Assembly (NCBI GenBank): GCA_016715065.1
Contig: JADKBN010000029.1
Coordinates: 496,001 to 560,000, forward strand
Origin: Fibrobacterota bacterium
Lineage (GTDB): Bacteria > Fibrobacterota > Fibrobacteria > UBA5070
DNA length: 64,000 nt
Reading direction: 5' to 3'
A program made the position numbers and the translations under genes. This document shows, piece after piece, positions 15,922 to 23,923 of this stretch (position 1 is its first letter; each line of letters begins with the position of its first letter). Under the pieces are notes generated by a model, which did not search any database, was not told the origin of the DNA, and saw only the letters and a program-made list of their open reading frames with translations.

Positions 15922-18900
15922 ATGCCCATGAGCATCATTCACGGGGCGTGGTTGCCGGAACGGCGCCGCTTCCTCTGGTGGTCCGAAAGTCCCCAGCCGC
16001 TGGCGCCTGAAATCCTCAAAGCCCTCCAAGGGCCGCGTGGAGGGCGCAATGGGCCTGCCTGGTATGATCACATCACCGCGCCGGATCCTGTGCTCAAGGA
16101 GCTCGAGGGAGTCCTCAACCAAAGGTTGCAGGAATACCAAAACGAGCAAAAATTGGTCAATCAGCTCAAGCAGGAGCGCATTTCCGCGGAATCCATCCAC
16201 GCAATTCTTCTTCTGCCCTCCGCGGAAGGAAAAGTGGTCGGGAATTTCCATCCGGATCTCAAGGCCGATCGGCTCGCTCCCTTCACGATCCCTGGCCTTG
16301 CCACCACACCCTTGGCTACGCTGAAGGCTCTGGTGGCGCTGCCCCAGGGACGGCCCATCCGCGGCCAAACACCCGGCGACGACCTTTTGCTTTGGCAGAT
16401 GGCCGCGCAATTTGTCCGCGACTTGCTGGCCCAGGGCGAGTACCTCCCCGGGCTGGTCGAAGGCCGCGCCACTTGGGTCCCGGCACTGGATTACCCGGAA
16501 CACTCCCGCCGATTGGATGCGCTGGTCAACGCCATGCCCACCGTCTGCCGGGCGGGTGCGGTTCGCGGCGGGCGTCTGGCCGACGCGGAGGAAGTGCTTC
16601 GAGATTTCCTGGGCGTCATACTGGACAACTGCGTCAACGGCCTGGACAACACATCGCTGGGTGCGTTGGGCGCTTCCAGCCCCTGGCTCACGAGTCTGTT
16701 TTCCGACCGCCAGGATGGACGCAGTTCCGTCTGGGTGGCCAGTCCCGATTTCCAGGCCGCCTGGGAAGATTGGACAAAAAATGTCCGCGGCGAATCGGCC
16801 GGCAGCCAGGCGCGCACGTGCCTTCGGCTGGATCCTCCCGACCAGGGCGAGGTCTCGGATCGGGGCATCGTGCAGGGCCACGGCTGGCGATTGTCGTTCC
16901 ATCTGCAATCGGTGCAGGACGAATCCCTCCTGGTGCCGGCCCGCGACGTTTGGGAAACCCGCAGCCGCACGCTTCGTCGCATGGATCTGCGCTTCGATGC
17001 GCCACAGGAAAGGCTCCTTTCCGATCTTGCCCGAGCGGCTCGGGTGTTCGGGCCCATCGGCCGGAGTCTCCAGGAATCTCGTCCGGAATTTGTCGAACTT
17101 TCCTCCGCGGAAGTTCGCGACCTGGTGGCCAACCGATCCAACGATCTGCGCGACGAAGGCTTTGGATTGTTGCTTCCCTCCTGGGACAAGGTCCAGGCGC
17201 AAGTGGGTGGCGGCGTCAAGCTCCATCTGCGTCTCAAGCCGACCCAAGCGGGAGGTTCCACCAAGGCCTCCGGCGGGGTCCATGAAAAATCCATGGTGGG
17301 CCTGGAGCAGCTCTGCGACTTCAAGTGGGAAGTCTCCATGGGCGGGATGGATATTCCCGTGGACGAATTCAAGCGACTTGTGCGTCTGAAGATTCCGGTG
17401 GTGGAGCACCGCGGCCAATGGCTGGTGTTCGATCCGGACGCCGCCCAAAAAACGCTCGACTTCCTGGACAGCTCCAACTCTTCCGGCCAGGCATCGCTGG
17501 GCTCGCTCATGCGCCACTCGTTGGGGTTGGAGCCGGACGGCATCCTTCCTGGCGCCGCGGAAGGCGAATCGATCGGCAAGAGCCCCGTTCCGGTGGGCGA
17601 GACCCGCGCGGAAGATTGGCTCGCCGGCGTGTTCGAACGCCTCCAGTCCGGAGGCGTGGCTGGACAGGCGCCGGTTTCCGGAAATTTCGTGGGCAAGCTC
17701 CGTCCCTACCAGGGACAGGGATTGTCCTGGCTTCGCTTCCTGGATTCCTTCGGGATCGGCGGCTGTCTGGCCGACGACATGGGCCTGGGCAAGACCGTGC
17801 AAATCCTCGCCTTGATGGCCGACGACATCGATCGCGCCCTGGCGGGCGAGGAAATTCCGCCCACGCTCCTGATCTGCCCCACCTCGGTGATGGGCAACTG
17901 GCAGCGCGAGGCCCGGCGTTTCGTGCCCAGACTTCGCGTACGTCTGCACCATGGCCCGCAACGACTGGAAGGCGAGGCGTTCGTGCGCGATGCCAACCGG
18001 ATGCACATCGTGATCGCCTCGTACGGACTGGCCGACCGCGATTTGGACGAATTCTGTCAGGTCAAGTGGCGCCGCGTGATCTTGGACGAGGCGCAGAACA
18101 TCAAGAATCCTTCCACCCGCCAGCACCGGGCGGTCAAGAAGATCCAGGCCCAGAGCCGCTTCGCTCTCACCGGCACTCCGGTGGAGAATCGCTTGTCGGA
18201 AATGTGGAGCATCTACGACTTCTTGATTCCCGGACACCTGGGGACCGCCGCGCAGTTCGGCAAGCGGTTCTCCCGGCCCATCCAGATGGAGCGCAACGAA
18301 GAGGCGGCGGGGATGCTCAAGCGGCTGACCGCTCCCTTCCTGCTGCGTCGCGTCAAGACGGATCCCACCGTGGCGGGCGATCTCCCCGAAAAGCAGGAGA
18401 ACAAGGTCTACTGCGCCCTCACGCGCGAACAGGCCACGCTCTACCAGGCCGTGGTGGAAAAAATGTCCCTGGATTCGGCGACCGATCCCGAAAAGGGCAA
18501 GTCGGCGATGGTGCTCAACACCTTGCTGCGACTCAAGCAGGTCTGCAATCATCCCGTGCTGTTTTTGGGCGACGGCTCCGATCTGGGCGATCGCTCCGGC
18601 AAGCTGCAGCGCCTGGGCGAGATGCTCGAGGAAGTCATCGAAGAAGGCCAGAAGGCATTGGTGTTCACCCAGTTCAAGGAAATGGGCGACCACATCCGCA
18701 AGTACCTGGAAAAACACCTCTCGGTGGAGGTTCCGTTCCTGCACGGTGGAGTGGAAAGATCCGCGCGCGACACCATGGTGGATCGCTTCCAATCAGGTGG
18801 CGCCGGTTCACCGCCGGTCTTGTTGTTGTCGCTCAAGGCGGGTGGAACGGGTCTGAATCTGACCGCCGCCAGCCACGTGTTCCACTTCGATCGCTGGTGG

Positions 18901-19149
18901 AATCCGGCGGTGGAAGACCAAGCCACCGACCGCGCCTTCCGCATCGGGCAGAAGCGCAATGTGCTGGTGCACAAATTCGTCTGCCAAGGGACCGTGGAGG
19001 AGCTGATCGACCAGATGATCCTTTCCAAGAAGGATCTCGCCGATCGCATCGTGGGGCATGGAACGGAACTGTTCACGGAGCTTTCCGTACAGGAGCTGCG
19101 CGAGGCCTTCTCGCTGCGCGAGGATGCCGTGGAGGAGGAAGATGTCTGA
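15922..19149 (+). CDS. SNF2/RapA-family helicase-like ATPase
   Basis: A 1075-residue SWI2/SNF2 ATPase. The N-terminal half has the SNF2-associated bacterial domain (about residues 300-560, with LRLKPTQAGGSTKASG-type linker). The motor starts near 595 (LRPYQGQGLSWLRFL), with Walker A as DDMGLGKT at 618-625, motif II as DEAQ at 722-725, and the C-terminal lobe with LVFTQFKEMGDHI, LSLKAGGTGLNLTAASHVFHFDRWWNPAVEDQATDRAFRIGQ in outline. Such proteins translocate along DNA and strip or remodel bound proteins. The gene overlaps the SWIM-domain gene downstream by eight bases, a pairing seen in other bacteria, which suggests a joint complex. Two ATGs (15922 and 15928) are possible starts; neither has a strong ribosome-binding site. 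Confidence 0.92.
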   Translation: MPMSIIHGAWLPERRRFLWWSESPQPLAPEILKALQGPRGGRNGPAWYDHITAPDPVLKELEGVLNQRLQEYQNEQKLVNQLKQERISAESIHAILLLPSAEGKVVGNFHPDLKADRLAPFTIPGLATTPLATLKALVALPQGRPIRGQTPGDDLLLWQMAAQFVRDLLAQGEYLPGLVEGRATWVPALDYPEHSRRLDALVNAMPTVCRAGAVRGGRLADAEEVLRDFLGVILDNCVNGLDNTSLGALGASSPWLTSLFSDRQDGRSSVWVASPDFQAAWEDWTKNVRGESAGSQARTCLRLDPPDQGEVSDRGIVQGHGWRLSFHLQSVQDESLLVPARDVWETRSRTLRRMDLRFDAPQERLLSDLARAARVFGPIGRSLQESRPEFVELSSAEVRDLVANRSNDLRDEGFGLLLPSWDKVQAQVGGGVKLHLRLKPTQAGGSTKASGGVHEKSMVGLEQLCDFKWEVSMGGMDIPVDEFKRLVRLKIPVVEHRGQWLVFDPDAAQKTLDFLDSSNSSGQASLGSLMRHSLGLEPDGILPGAAEGESIGKSPVPVGETRAEDWLAGVFERLQSGGVAGQAPVSGNFVGKLRPYQGQGLSWLRFLDSFGIGGCLADDMGLGKTVQILALMADDIDRALAGEEIPPTLLICPTSVMGNWQREARRFVPRLRVRLHHGPQRLEGEAFVRDANRMHIVIASYGLADRDLDEFCQVKWRRVILDEAQNIKNPSTRQHRAVKKIQAQSRFALTGTPVENRLSEMWSIYDFLIPGHLGTAAQFGKRFSRPIQMERNEEAAGMLKRLTAPFLLRRVKTDPTVAGDLPEKQENKVYCALTREQATLYQAVVEKMSLDSATDPEKGKSAMVLNTLLRLKQVCNHPVLFLGDGSDLGDRSGKLQRLGEMLEEVIEEGQKALVFTQFKEMGDHIRKYLEKHLSVEVPFLHGGVERSARDTMVDRFQSGGAGSPPVLLLSLKAGGTGLNLTAASHVFHFDRWWNPAVEDQATDRAFRIGQKRNVLVHKFVCQGTVEELIDQMILSKKDLADRIVGHGTELFTELSVQELREAFSLREDAVEEEDV

Positions 19150-20479
19150 AGACCAGAACCCAGGCTCCAGCGAAGGACGCCCGGAGTCCGCGGGTGGACC
19201 TCGCCAAGGTCGCCCTCCGCAGCCACGCAAACCCAAGGTGCGGATCGGCCCCAAGAATCGTCGTGCTTCCGAAGTGCCCCCTCCGCCTGCGGCGCCGGTG
19301 CGCAACGAGCCTCGTCAGGGGGGTGGACATTCACAGCCACGCAAGCATGTCCAGCCGATGCCTCCCTCCCAGGATGGCGCCAGCGGAGGGATCCGCCGCA
19401 AGCGTCGTCGGCGCAAGGGGCGCAAGGGCGAAGGCGAGCAAGGGGCTGTCCGCGAGGAGATGTCGGAAAATGTCGGCGTGGTCGGTCCCACGGTCTTGCC
19501 GCCGATCCAGGAAGACCTGGACGAGATTCCTTCGGGGATCTTCAAGACCATCGATCCTTCCGAGCTTGGCATCGAAGTGGGTTCGGATTCCGACGCATCC
19601 CAGGGGGACGGTCAGGCCGCCCAGCACCGCAACGGCGGTGGGGCCCATCGCAACGATCGGCGCAAGCGCAAGAAACGCAAGGAAAAGTTCGAGCCACCTC
19701 CGGTGGATCGATCCCGGGGTTTTTGGTGGTCCGAACAATGGATCCGCTCGTTTGAAATGCTGTTTCCCTCCAACGCTTCGCGTTCGCGTTTGGCCAAGGG
19801 GCGCACCTATGCCCGCCGCGGCCAGGTGATGGAACTGGAAGTCGGGCCCAACGGGGTCTTGGCGCGCGTCCAGGGGAGTCGCCCTCGTCCCTACCAGGTG
19901 CGCTTGGAGCTCAATCGCCTGCGTCGGGAGACTTGGGGGCGGATCATCCATCTGGTGGCGGGCAAGGCGGAATTTCTCGCTCGGCTTCTGGAAGGGGTAT
20001 TGCCCCCGGAAATCGAAGAGGTCTTCTTCGCCTCCGGCGCCAGATTGTTCCCGCATGGCGACAACGATGTGCGGTTTCGCTGCAACTGCCCGGACCCGGT
20101 GGTGCCGTGCAAGCACGCTGCCGCCCTCAATTACGCCTTGGCGGATGCCCTGCTGCGGGATCCTTTCTTGCTGTTCGCCCTGCGGGGCAAGAGCAGAGAC
20201 CAATTCTTGCAGGACCTTCGCGAGAAGCGAGGTCGCGACAGCGGCGACCGGGACTCGTCGGCAGAGGAAGACATCACGGAATTCTGGCGCATGGGGCGCT
20301 TGGCCGAATCCGTCCTGAGGCCTTTGTCGTGGAACATGGGCAACGATCCCGCCCGTTTGTTGCAAAGTCTGGGAGAGCCGCAGCTGGAAGGAATCCGCGA
20401 AGGATCGTTCTTGTCGTTGATGGAGTCCACCTATCGCCAGGTTTCCGAGGCGATGCGCCGACTGCCCAAGGACTTCTGA
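19142..20479 (+). CDS. SWIM zinc-finger protein partner of SNF2 helicase
   Basis: A 445-residue protein that starts inside the end of the SNF2 gene (ATG 19142, eight-base overlap). Residues 1-200 are disordered and strongly basic, with clusters such as RRKRRRRKGRKG and RRKRKKRKEK, likely to bind nucleic acid. The folded part (about 205-445) includes the SWIM zinc finger: C314, C316, C323 and H325 in CNCPDPVVPCKH, followed by AAALNYALADALLRDPFLLFALRG. SWIM proteins next to SNF2 ATPases are known from actinobacteria and others; there the SWIM protein is thought to guide the motor to DNA or protein. The long basic N-terminal arm is unusual for such a partner. A complex with the upstream gene product is inference from context. 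Confidence 0.88.
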   Translation: MSEDQNPGSSEGRPESAGGPRQGRPPQPRKPKVRIGPKNRRASEVPPPPAAPVRNEPRQGGGHSQPRKHVQPMPPSQDGASGGIRRKRRRRKGRKGEGEQGAVREEMSENVGVVGPTVLPPIQEDLDEIPSGIFKTIDPSELGIEVGSDSDASQGDGQAAQHRNGGGAHRNDRRKRKKRKEKFEPPPVDRSRGFWWSEQWIRSFEMLFPSNASRSRLAKGRTYARRGQVMELEVGPNGVLARVQGSRPRPYQVRLELNRLRRETWGRIIHLVAGKAEFLARLLEGVLPPEIEEVFFASGARLFPHGDNDVRFRCNCPDPVVPCKHAAALNYALADALLRDPFLLFALRGKSRDQFLQDLREKRGRDSGDRDSSAEEDITEFWRMGRLAESVLRPLSWNMGNDPARLLQSLGEPQLEGIREGSFLSLMESTYRQVSEAMRRLPKDF

Positions 20480-20551
20480 GCCGTGGCTTCTGCGGAGTCC
20501 GAGGAGCGGGCGAGTGAACGTTGTATACTCCAGTTCGCGACGGAGTTCAAG

Positions 20552-20557
20552 TAGAAT
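20552..20557 (+). promoter_or_regulatory. Candidate -10 box giving a leaderless TIGR02147 mRNA
   Basis: TAGAAT ends six bases before the ATG at 20564, so transcription would begin at or very near the start codon. No ribosome-binding site is present in front of the ATG, which agrees with a leaderless message. Confidence 0.4.
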
Positions 20558-20563
20558 AGAGCG

Positions 20564-21412
20564 ATGGACCCTAATCAGATCATCTGGGACTTTGGCGACT
20601 ACCGTGCCTTCGTGAAGGTTGTCTTGGATGATTGGAAATCCACACGGAAACATTTTTCTTTGCGCTGGTTCGCCGACCGTGCCGGTTTCTCCTCCCACAG
20701 CTTCGTAGGCCTGGTTGTCTCCGGCAAACGGAATCTCGGACCCGATGGAGCAGATAAAGTCGCGCGGATCTTCAAACTGAAAGGGCCCGCGCTCGATTAT
20801 TTTAAGACACTGGTCAGGCATAACCAGTCCGAGACCACTCAGGAGCGGGAAGAAACCCTCGAGGCCATGAAGAAAGCCCGGGCGGCCCGTGATGCAAAAC
20901 GTTTGGGCAAGGAACATTGGAGGTATTACGATCGCTGGGAAACGCCCGTCGTGCGCGAGCTCGCTGCATGGAGCCGCGAAGGGATCGATTCCGAGAAGAT
21001 CGGAGCGATGTTTGTTCCGCCGTTGCGTTCCGAGCGCATCCGTGAGGCCCTCGATCTTTTGCTGGAACTGGGATTGCTCCGCCAGGAAGGCGAACGCTGG
21101 ATCGCCGACGATTCCGTTGTCAGCGCCGCGGAAATCCCCGGCCAGGTCCTGCGCGAGGCGCGGACTCAGTACTTGTTGCGCGCCATCGAAGCTGCGGAGC
21201 GGCTCCCGGCGACCGACCGTCACGCGTCCTGGTCCGTTCTCGCCACATCGCGCAAGTCGGTGGAAGAAATGTTTCGTCTCCTCGATGACGCACGTCAGCG
21301 TTGTCTTGCCGAGGCTGTCGCCGATCCGGAGGTGGATGGCGTGTATGTTGTGAGTTTACAGGCGTTTCCCGTGGCCAAGATTCCAAGGGAATCTCGCCGG
21401 AGGATCGAATGA
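20564..21412 (+). CDS. TIGR02147-family protein (DUF4423, putative regulator)
   Basis: A 282-residue member of the TIGR02147 family, which is found mainly as many paralogues in Fibrobacter. The N-terminal half is helical and begins IIWDFGDYRAFVKVVLDDWK, followed by FSLRWFADRAGFSSHSFVGLVVSGKRNLG, a helix-turn-helix-like part with the family's FSxRxFAxxAGFSSxxFLxxVxxGKRNL pattern. The C-terminal half (about 120-282) holds the FALRWYHxxVxREL-like segment HWRYYDRWETPVVRELAAW and a second winged-helix-like stretch (LLELGLLRQEGERW). No enzyme motif is visible. Its stop overlaps the start of a lipoprotein gene by four bases, an arrangement that suggests it controls or senses that envelope protein. 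Function is unknown; the family call is secure. Confidence 0.9.
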   Translation: MDPNQIIWDFGDYRAFVKVVLDDWKSTRKHFSLRWFADRAGFSSHSFVGLVVSGKRNLGPDGADKVARIFKLKGPALDYFKTLVRHNQSETTQEREETLEAMKKARAARDAKRLGKEHWRYYDRWETPVVRELAAWSREGIDSEKIGAMFVPPLRSERIREALDLLLELGLLRQEGERWIADDSVVSAAEIPGQVLREARTQYLLRAIEAAERLPATDRHASWSVLATSRKSVEEMFRLLDDARQRCLAEAVADPEVDGVYVVSLQAFPVAKIPRESRRRIE

Positions 21413-22590
21413 AGAAGTCCTTAGGACTTTGCTGTGTTTTCTTGCTCGCGTCCTGTGGCTCCGATCCTGGGCCGGTGGCGGGCGGAGGGAGCGACCAGCC
21501 CAACAAGATCCAGGCGGTCAGGTTCCTGACCCAGGATGGCCAACCAGCCGCGGGTGCCCGGGTGGTGACTTGGTCGGGGACCTGGGATCCCGTCCATTCC
21601 AAGCAGACCACCCATCGTCTGGACTCCGGCCTCACGGATCAAAACGGCCAGTGGAAGGTGATTGTTCCCGAGTCCGATTGGTACGTCAGCGCCGAGCTGG
21701 AAGATCAGATCGCGATCTGCCCTTCGTCCCAGCGGGAGGCCGTCTTCGGAAGGGTATCCTCCATCCGGGGGCGTGTCGTAGCCCTCAACGGCATTGTTGT
21801 CGATTCCATCTGGATGGGCGGTGCCGGGGATGCTTTCCGGCTGCAGTCCACAGGCGCATTCCAGTTGTCCACCCAGGTGGGGCCGCGCCGGATCTGGGGC
21901 CGCGTGCACTGGAACGGTGGCATGGACACCCTCCTGTTGGCGGAAAAATTTCTGGACACCTCCGCGAAATTTTTCCTGAACCTGGTTGCGGATACTGGAT
22001 CTGTGCTTTTGGTGAGCGCGGAATCCTACCCGAACATCGCTTCCCTGCGGGGGCAACTTTTCCACTCTTCGGACGCGAATTCCCCGAAGGCCTTCGACGA
22101 TGTGCCCTCCAAGCCGATCGCCGTGGAAGAAGGCAAGACACTCCTTGCCGATTCCATCCGTTACTTCCGCTGGGAAATGGCCGACAGCGCCACGTCCCTC
22201 GTCAACGGCAAGTCCCACCACATCGGGTTCACTTTGGCCGATCGGAGCCTCAACTGGACAGGTGTGGAAGCCCTGCGGATCCATTTCACTTCCGGGGTGC
22301 GTGGCATGTTCCGGGTGAAGATCGCGACGGATCTCACCGATGGTTTCGGCGATAAGCGTCCCTTGGAATTCACCATCGCTCCCAAGGAAACCCTCTCCCG
22401 GGACACCATCATGGTCCTGCGCCTTTCCGACTTCAAGCCCGCCGCAGGTTCGGACGCTGACAAGGCGGGTCTTGCCTGGACGGATGTTCGCAAGGGAGTG
22501 TCGCGGATATCCATCGAGGCGATCGATGGCAACCCGACCCTGGAGTTGCGGGAGATTCGCGCGATCGGCAATCGCTGGCAAAACTGGTGA
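21409..22590 (+). CDS. Predicted lipoprotein coupled to the TIGR02147 gene
   Basis: A 393-residue lipoprotein starting at ATG 21409, in the four-base overlap ATGA with the TIGR02147 gene. The signal peptide ends in the lipobox LLASC (Cys at about residue 16). After a short Gly/Ser linker comes a carboxypeptidase-regulatory-like Ig fold (about 30-100: AVRFLTQDGQPAAGARVVTWSG, then GLTDQNGQWKVIVPESDWYVSAE), which is common in FCB surface proteins. The C-terminal half (about 240-393) is beta-rich, with LNWTGVEALRIHFTSGVRG and ISIEAIDGNPTLELREIRAIG, resembling carbohydrate-binding jelly-roll folds of secreted proteins. The substrate is unknown. The coupling implies that both proteins serve one surface function. 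Confidence 0.75.
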   Translation: MKKSLGLCCVFLLASCGSDPGPVAGGGSDQPNKIQAVRFLTQDGQPAAGARVVTWSGTWDPVHSKQTTHRLDSGLTDQNGQWKVIVPESDWYVSAELEDQIAICPSSQREAVFGRVSSIRGRVVALNGIVVDSIWMGGAGDAFRLQSTGAFQLSTQVGPRRIWGRVHWNGGMDTLLLAEKFLDTSAKFFLNLVADTGSVLLVSAESYPNIASLRGQLFHSSDANSPKAFDDVPSKPIAVEEGKTLLADSIRYFRWEMADSATSLVNGKSHHIGFTLADRSLNWTGVEALRIHFTSGVRGMFRVKIATDLTDGFGDKRPLEFTIAPKETLSRDTIMVLRLSDFKPAAGSDADKAGLAWTDVRKGVSRISIEAIDGNPTLELREIRAIGNRWQNW

Positions 22591-22665
22591 GGCGGACTCC
22601 GCCTCCCTACTGATTGCGAAGATGCCAGCCCACTGCATTGTTCGAGGGGTTGGCCTCCAGTAGGT

Positions 22666-23856
22666 TCAGGGCGGTCCGGCTTGGCTGTAGAAGTTGTCCT
22701 GGCCTTCTACGCTGGCGGGGCCGGGAAGATCCAATCGCATTGTGATGGTCATCCGTGTGCCCATCCCGGGCATGGAACGGATGGCGAAGGTTCCCTGGTG
22801 TCTGTGCACGATCTTCCTGCAAAGGGCCAAGCCCATTCCATTTCCGCGGATATAGCGCCCAAACCCCACATTCTCCGAGTTCAGTAGCATGGGTTCGCCC
22901 AGCCAGGGAAGCAGTTCAGGCGGGATCCCTTCTCCGGTATCGAGAGCATCCAGAGTGAAGCCATCCGCAAGGGGTGTGAGGGTCAGCCGTACCGATCCCG
23001 AGGAGGTGTGGCGCAGCGCATTGGCCAAAAGATTGGTCGCCAGTCGCCGAACGCCCACGGCGTCTCCATGGCCGCTGATGGCCTGGGCGGCGGGATCGAT
23101 GTCTAAAATCAATTCCACTCCGGGTGGCACTCGCTCTTGCATGAAATTCACGGCTTCCTGCAGAGACTTGGCAGGTTGGAAATGCCCCCACCGCGAGGTG
23201 CGATGTGACATTCCAAAGGTTTCCAGGACGTCCTCCATGGTTTCTGCCAAAGCATTGACGGCAAGCTCCAGCCGGGAAACGATGGAGTGGGATTCGGTGG
23301 GACTCTTGGCTTCTCTAGCGGCAAGACGCTCGACGCCCAGCTTCACCGTGGCCAATGGAGTGCGGATCTCGTGGGTCAAGGCTCCTGCCAGCGCTGAAAC
23401 TCGCTGAAGCGCCATGGCGTGCATGCGTCGCTCCAAATCCTGCTCGGAGCGCAGCCTGATTTCCTTGTCGAGCAGGCAAACGCGTCTTGCCGCCTTCATG
23501 CGTGCCACGAATTCTTGGCGATCCAGAGGCTTCCGCAGAAAATCGTCGACACCCTCTTCGAATGCCTGATCCAACAAGTCGGACTTTTCGGAAGACGTGA
23601 CCAGGATCACGTAAGCGGTTTGCGCCTGGTTTTCCGCGCGCAATCGCCCCACCAATTCCAAACCGTCCAGATGCGGCATGTGCCAGTCGACCACCACGGC
23701 CGCGTGATGGCGCAGGCTGTAGGCTTCCAGGGCCTTCAGAGGATCCTGGTGGCATTCCGGGATCCAGCCTGCTTTGGACAGCCAGGATTGCAAGACGGCG
23801 AGGATCGAGCGATCGTCGTCGACCACCAGCACGGGAAGGCGGTGCGATTCTGTCAT
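22666..23856 (-). CDS. Receiver-histidine kinase fusion (reverse hybrid)
   Basis: A 396-residue cytoplasmic protein with the receiver domain first. Residues 8-125 form the receiver (VVDDDRSILA; phosphoacceptor D57 in VVVDWHMP; K109 in FLRKP). A short helical linker (about 125-155) leads to HisKA with H162 in LTHEIRTPLA and then HATPase_c (about 270-380: N-box NLLANALRHT, G1 DTGEGIP, G2 GNGMGLAL). There is no membrane segment, so it probably receives phosphate from another kinase and then signals by its own kinase. The N-box NANAxRHT is slightly unusual but complete. No regulator gene is adjacent on this strand. An element TAGAAT lies nine bases before the ATG, again suggesting a very short leader. 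Confidence 0.9.
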   Translation of the reverse strand: MTESHRLPVLVVDDDRSILAVLQSWLSKAGWIPECHQDPLKALEAYSLRHHAAVVVDWHMPHLDGLELVGRLRAENQAQTAYVILVTSSEKSDLLDQAFEEGVDDFLRKPLDRQEFVARMKAARRVCLLDKEIRLRSEQDLERRMHAMALQRVSALAGALTHEIRTPLATVKLGVERLAAREAKSPTESHSIVSRLELAVNALAETMEDVLETFGMSHRTSRWGHFQPAKSLQEAVNFMQERVPPGVELILDIDPAAQAISGHGDAVGVRRLATNLLANALRHTSSGSVRLTLTPLADGFTLDALDTGEGIPPELLPWLGEPMLLNSENVGFGRYIRGNGMGLALCRKIVHRHQGTFAIRSMPGMGTRMTITMRLDLPGPASVEGQDNFYSQAGPP

Positions 23857-23923
23857 GGTTCGTGGATTCTACCACACGCGGACCTTCGTGTGCATCAGCG
23901 GGCGTTCGCCCACTGGCAAAGGC

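Noticed and set aside
15901..18792. 963-codon open frame opposite the SNF2 gene
   Set aside because: It mirrors the SNF2 codons, has no family motif and is a GC-rich antisense shadow.
22589..22606. Hairpin AGGCGGA/TCCGCCT as a terminator
   Set aside because: The loop is one base in the full stem, and no T-run follows.
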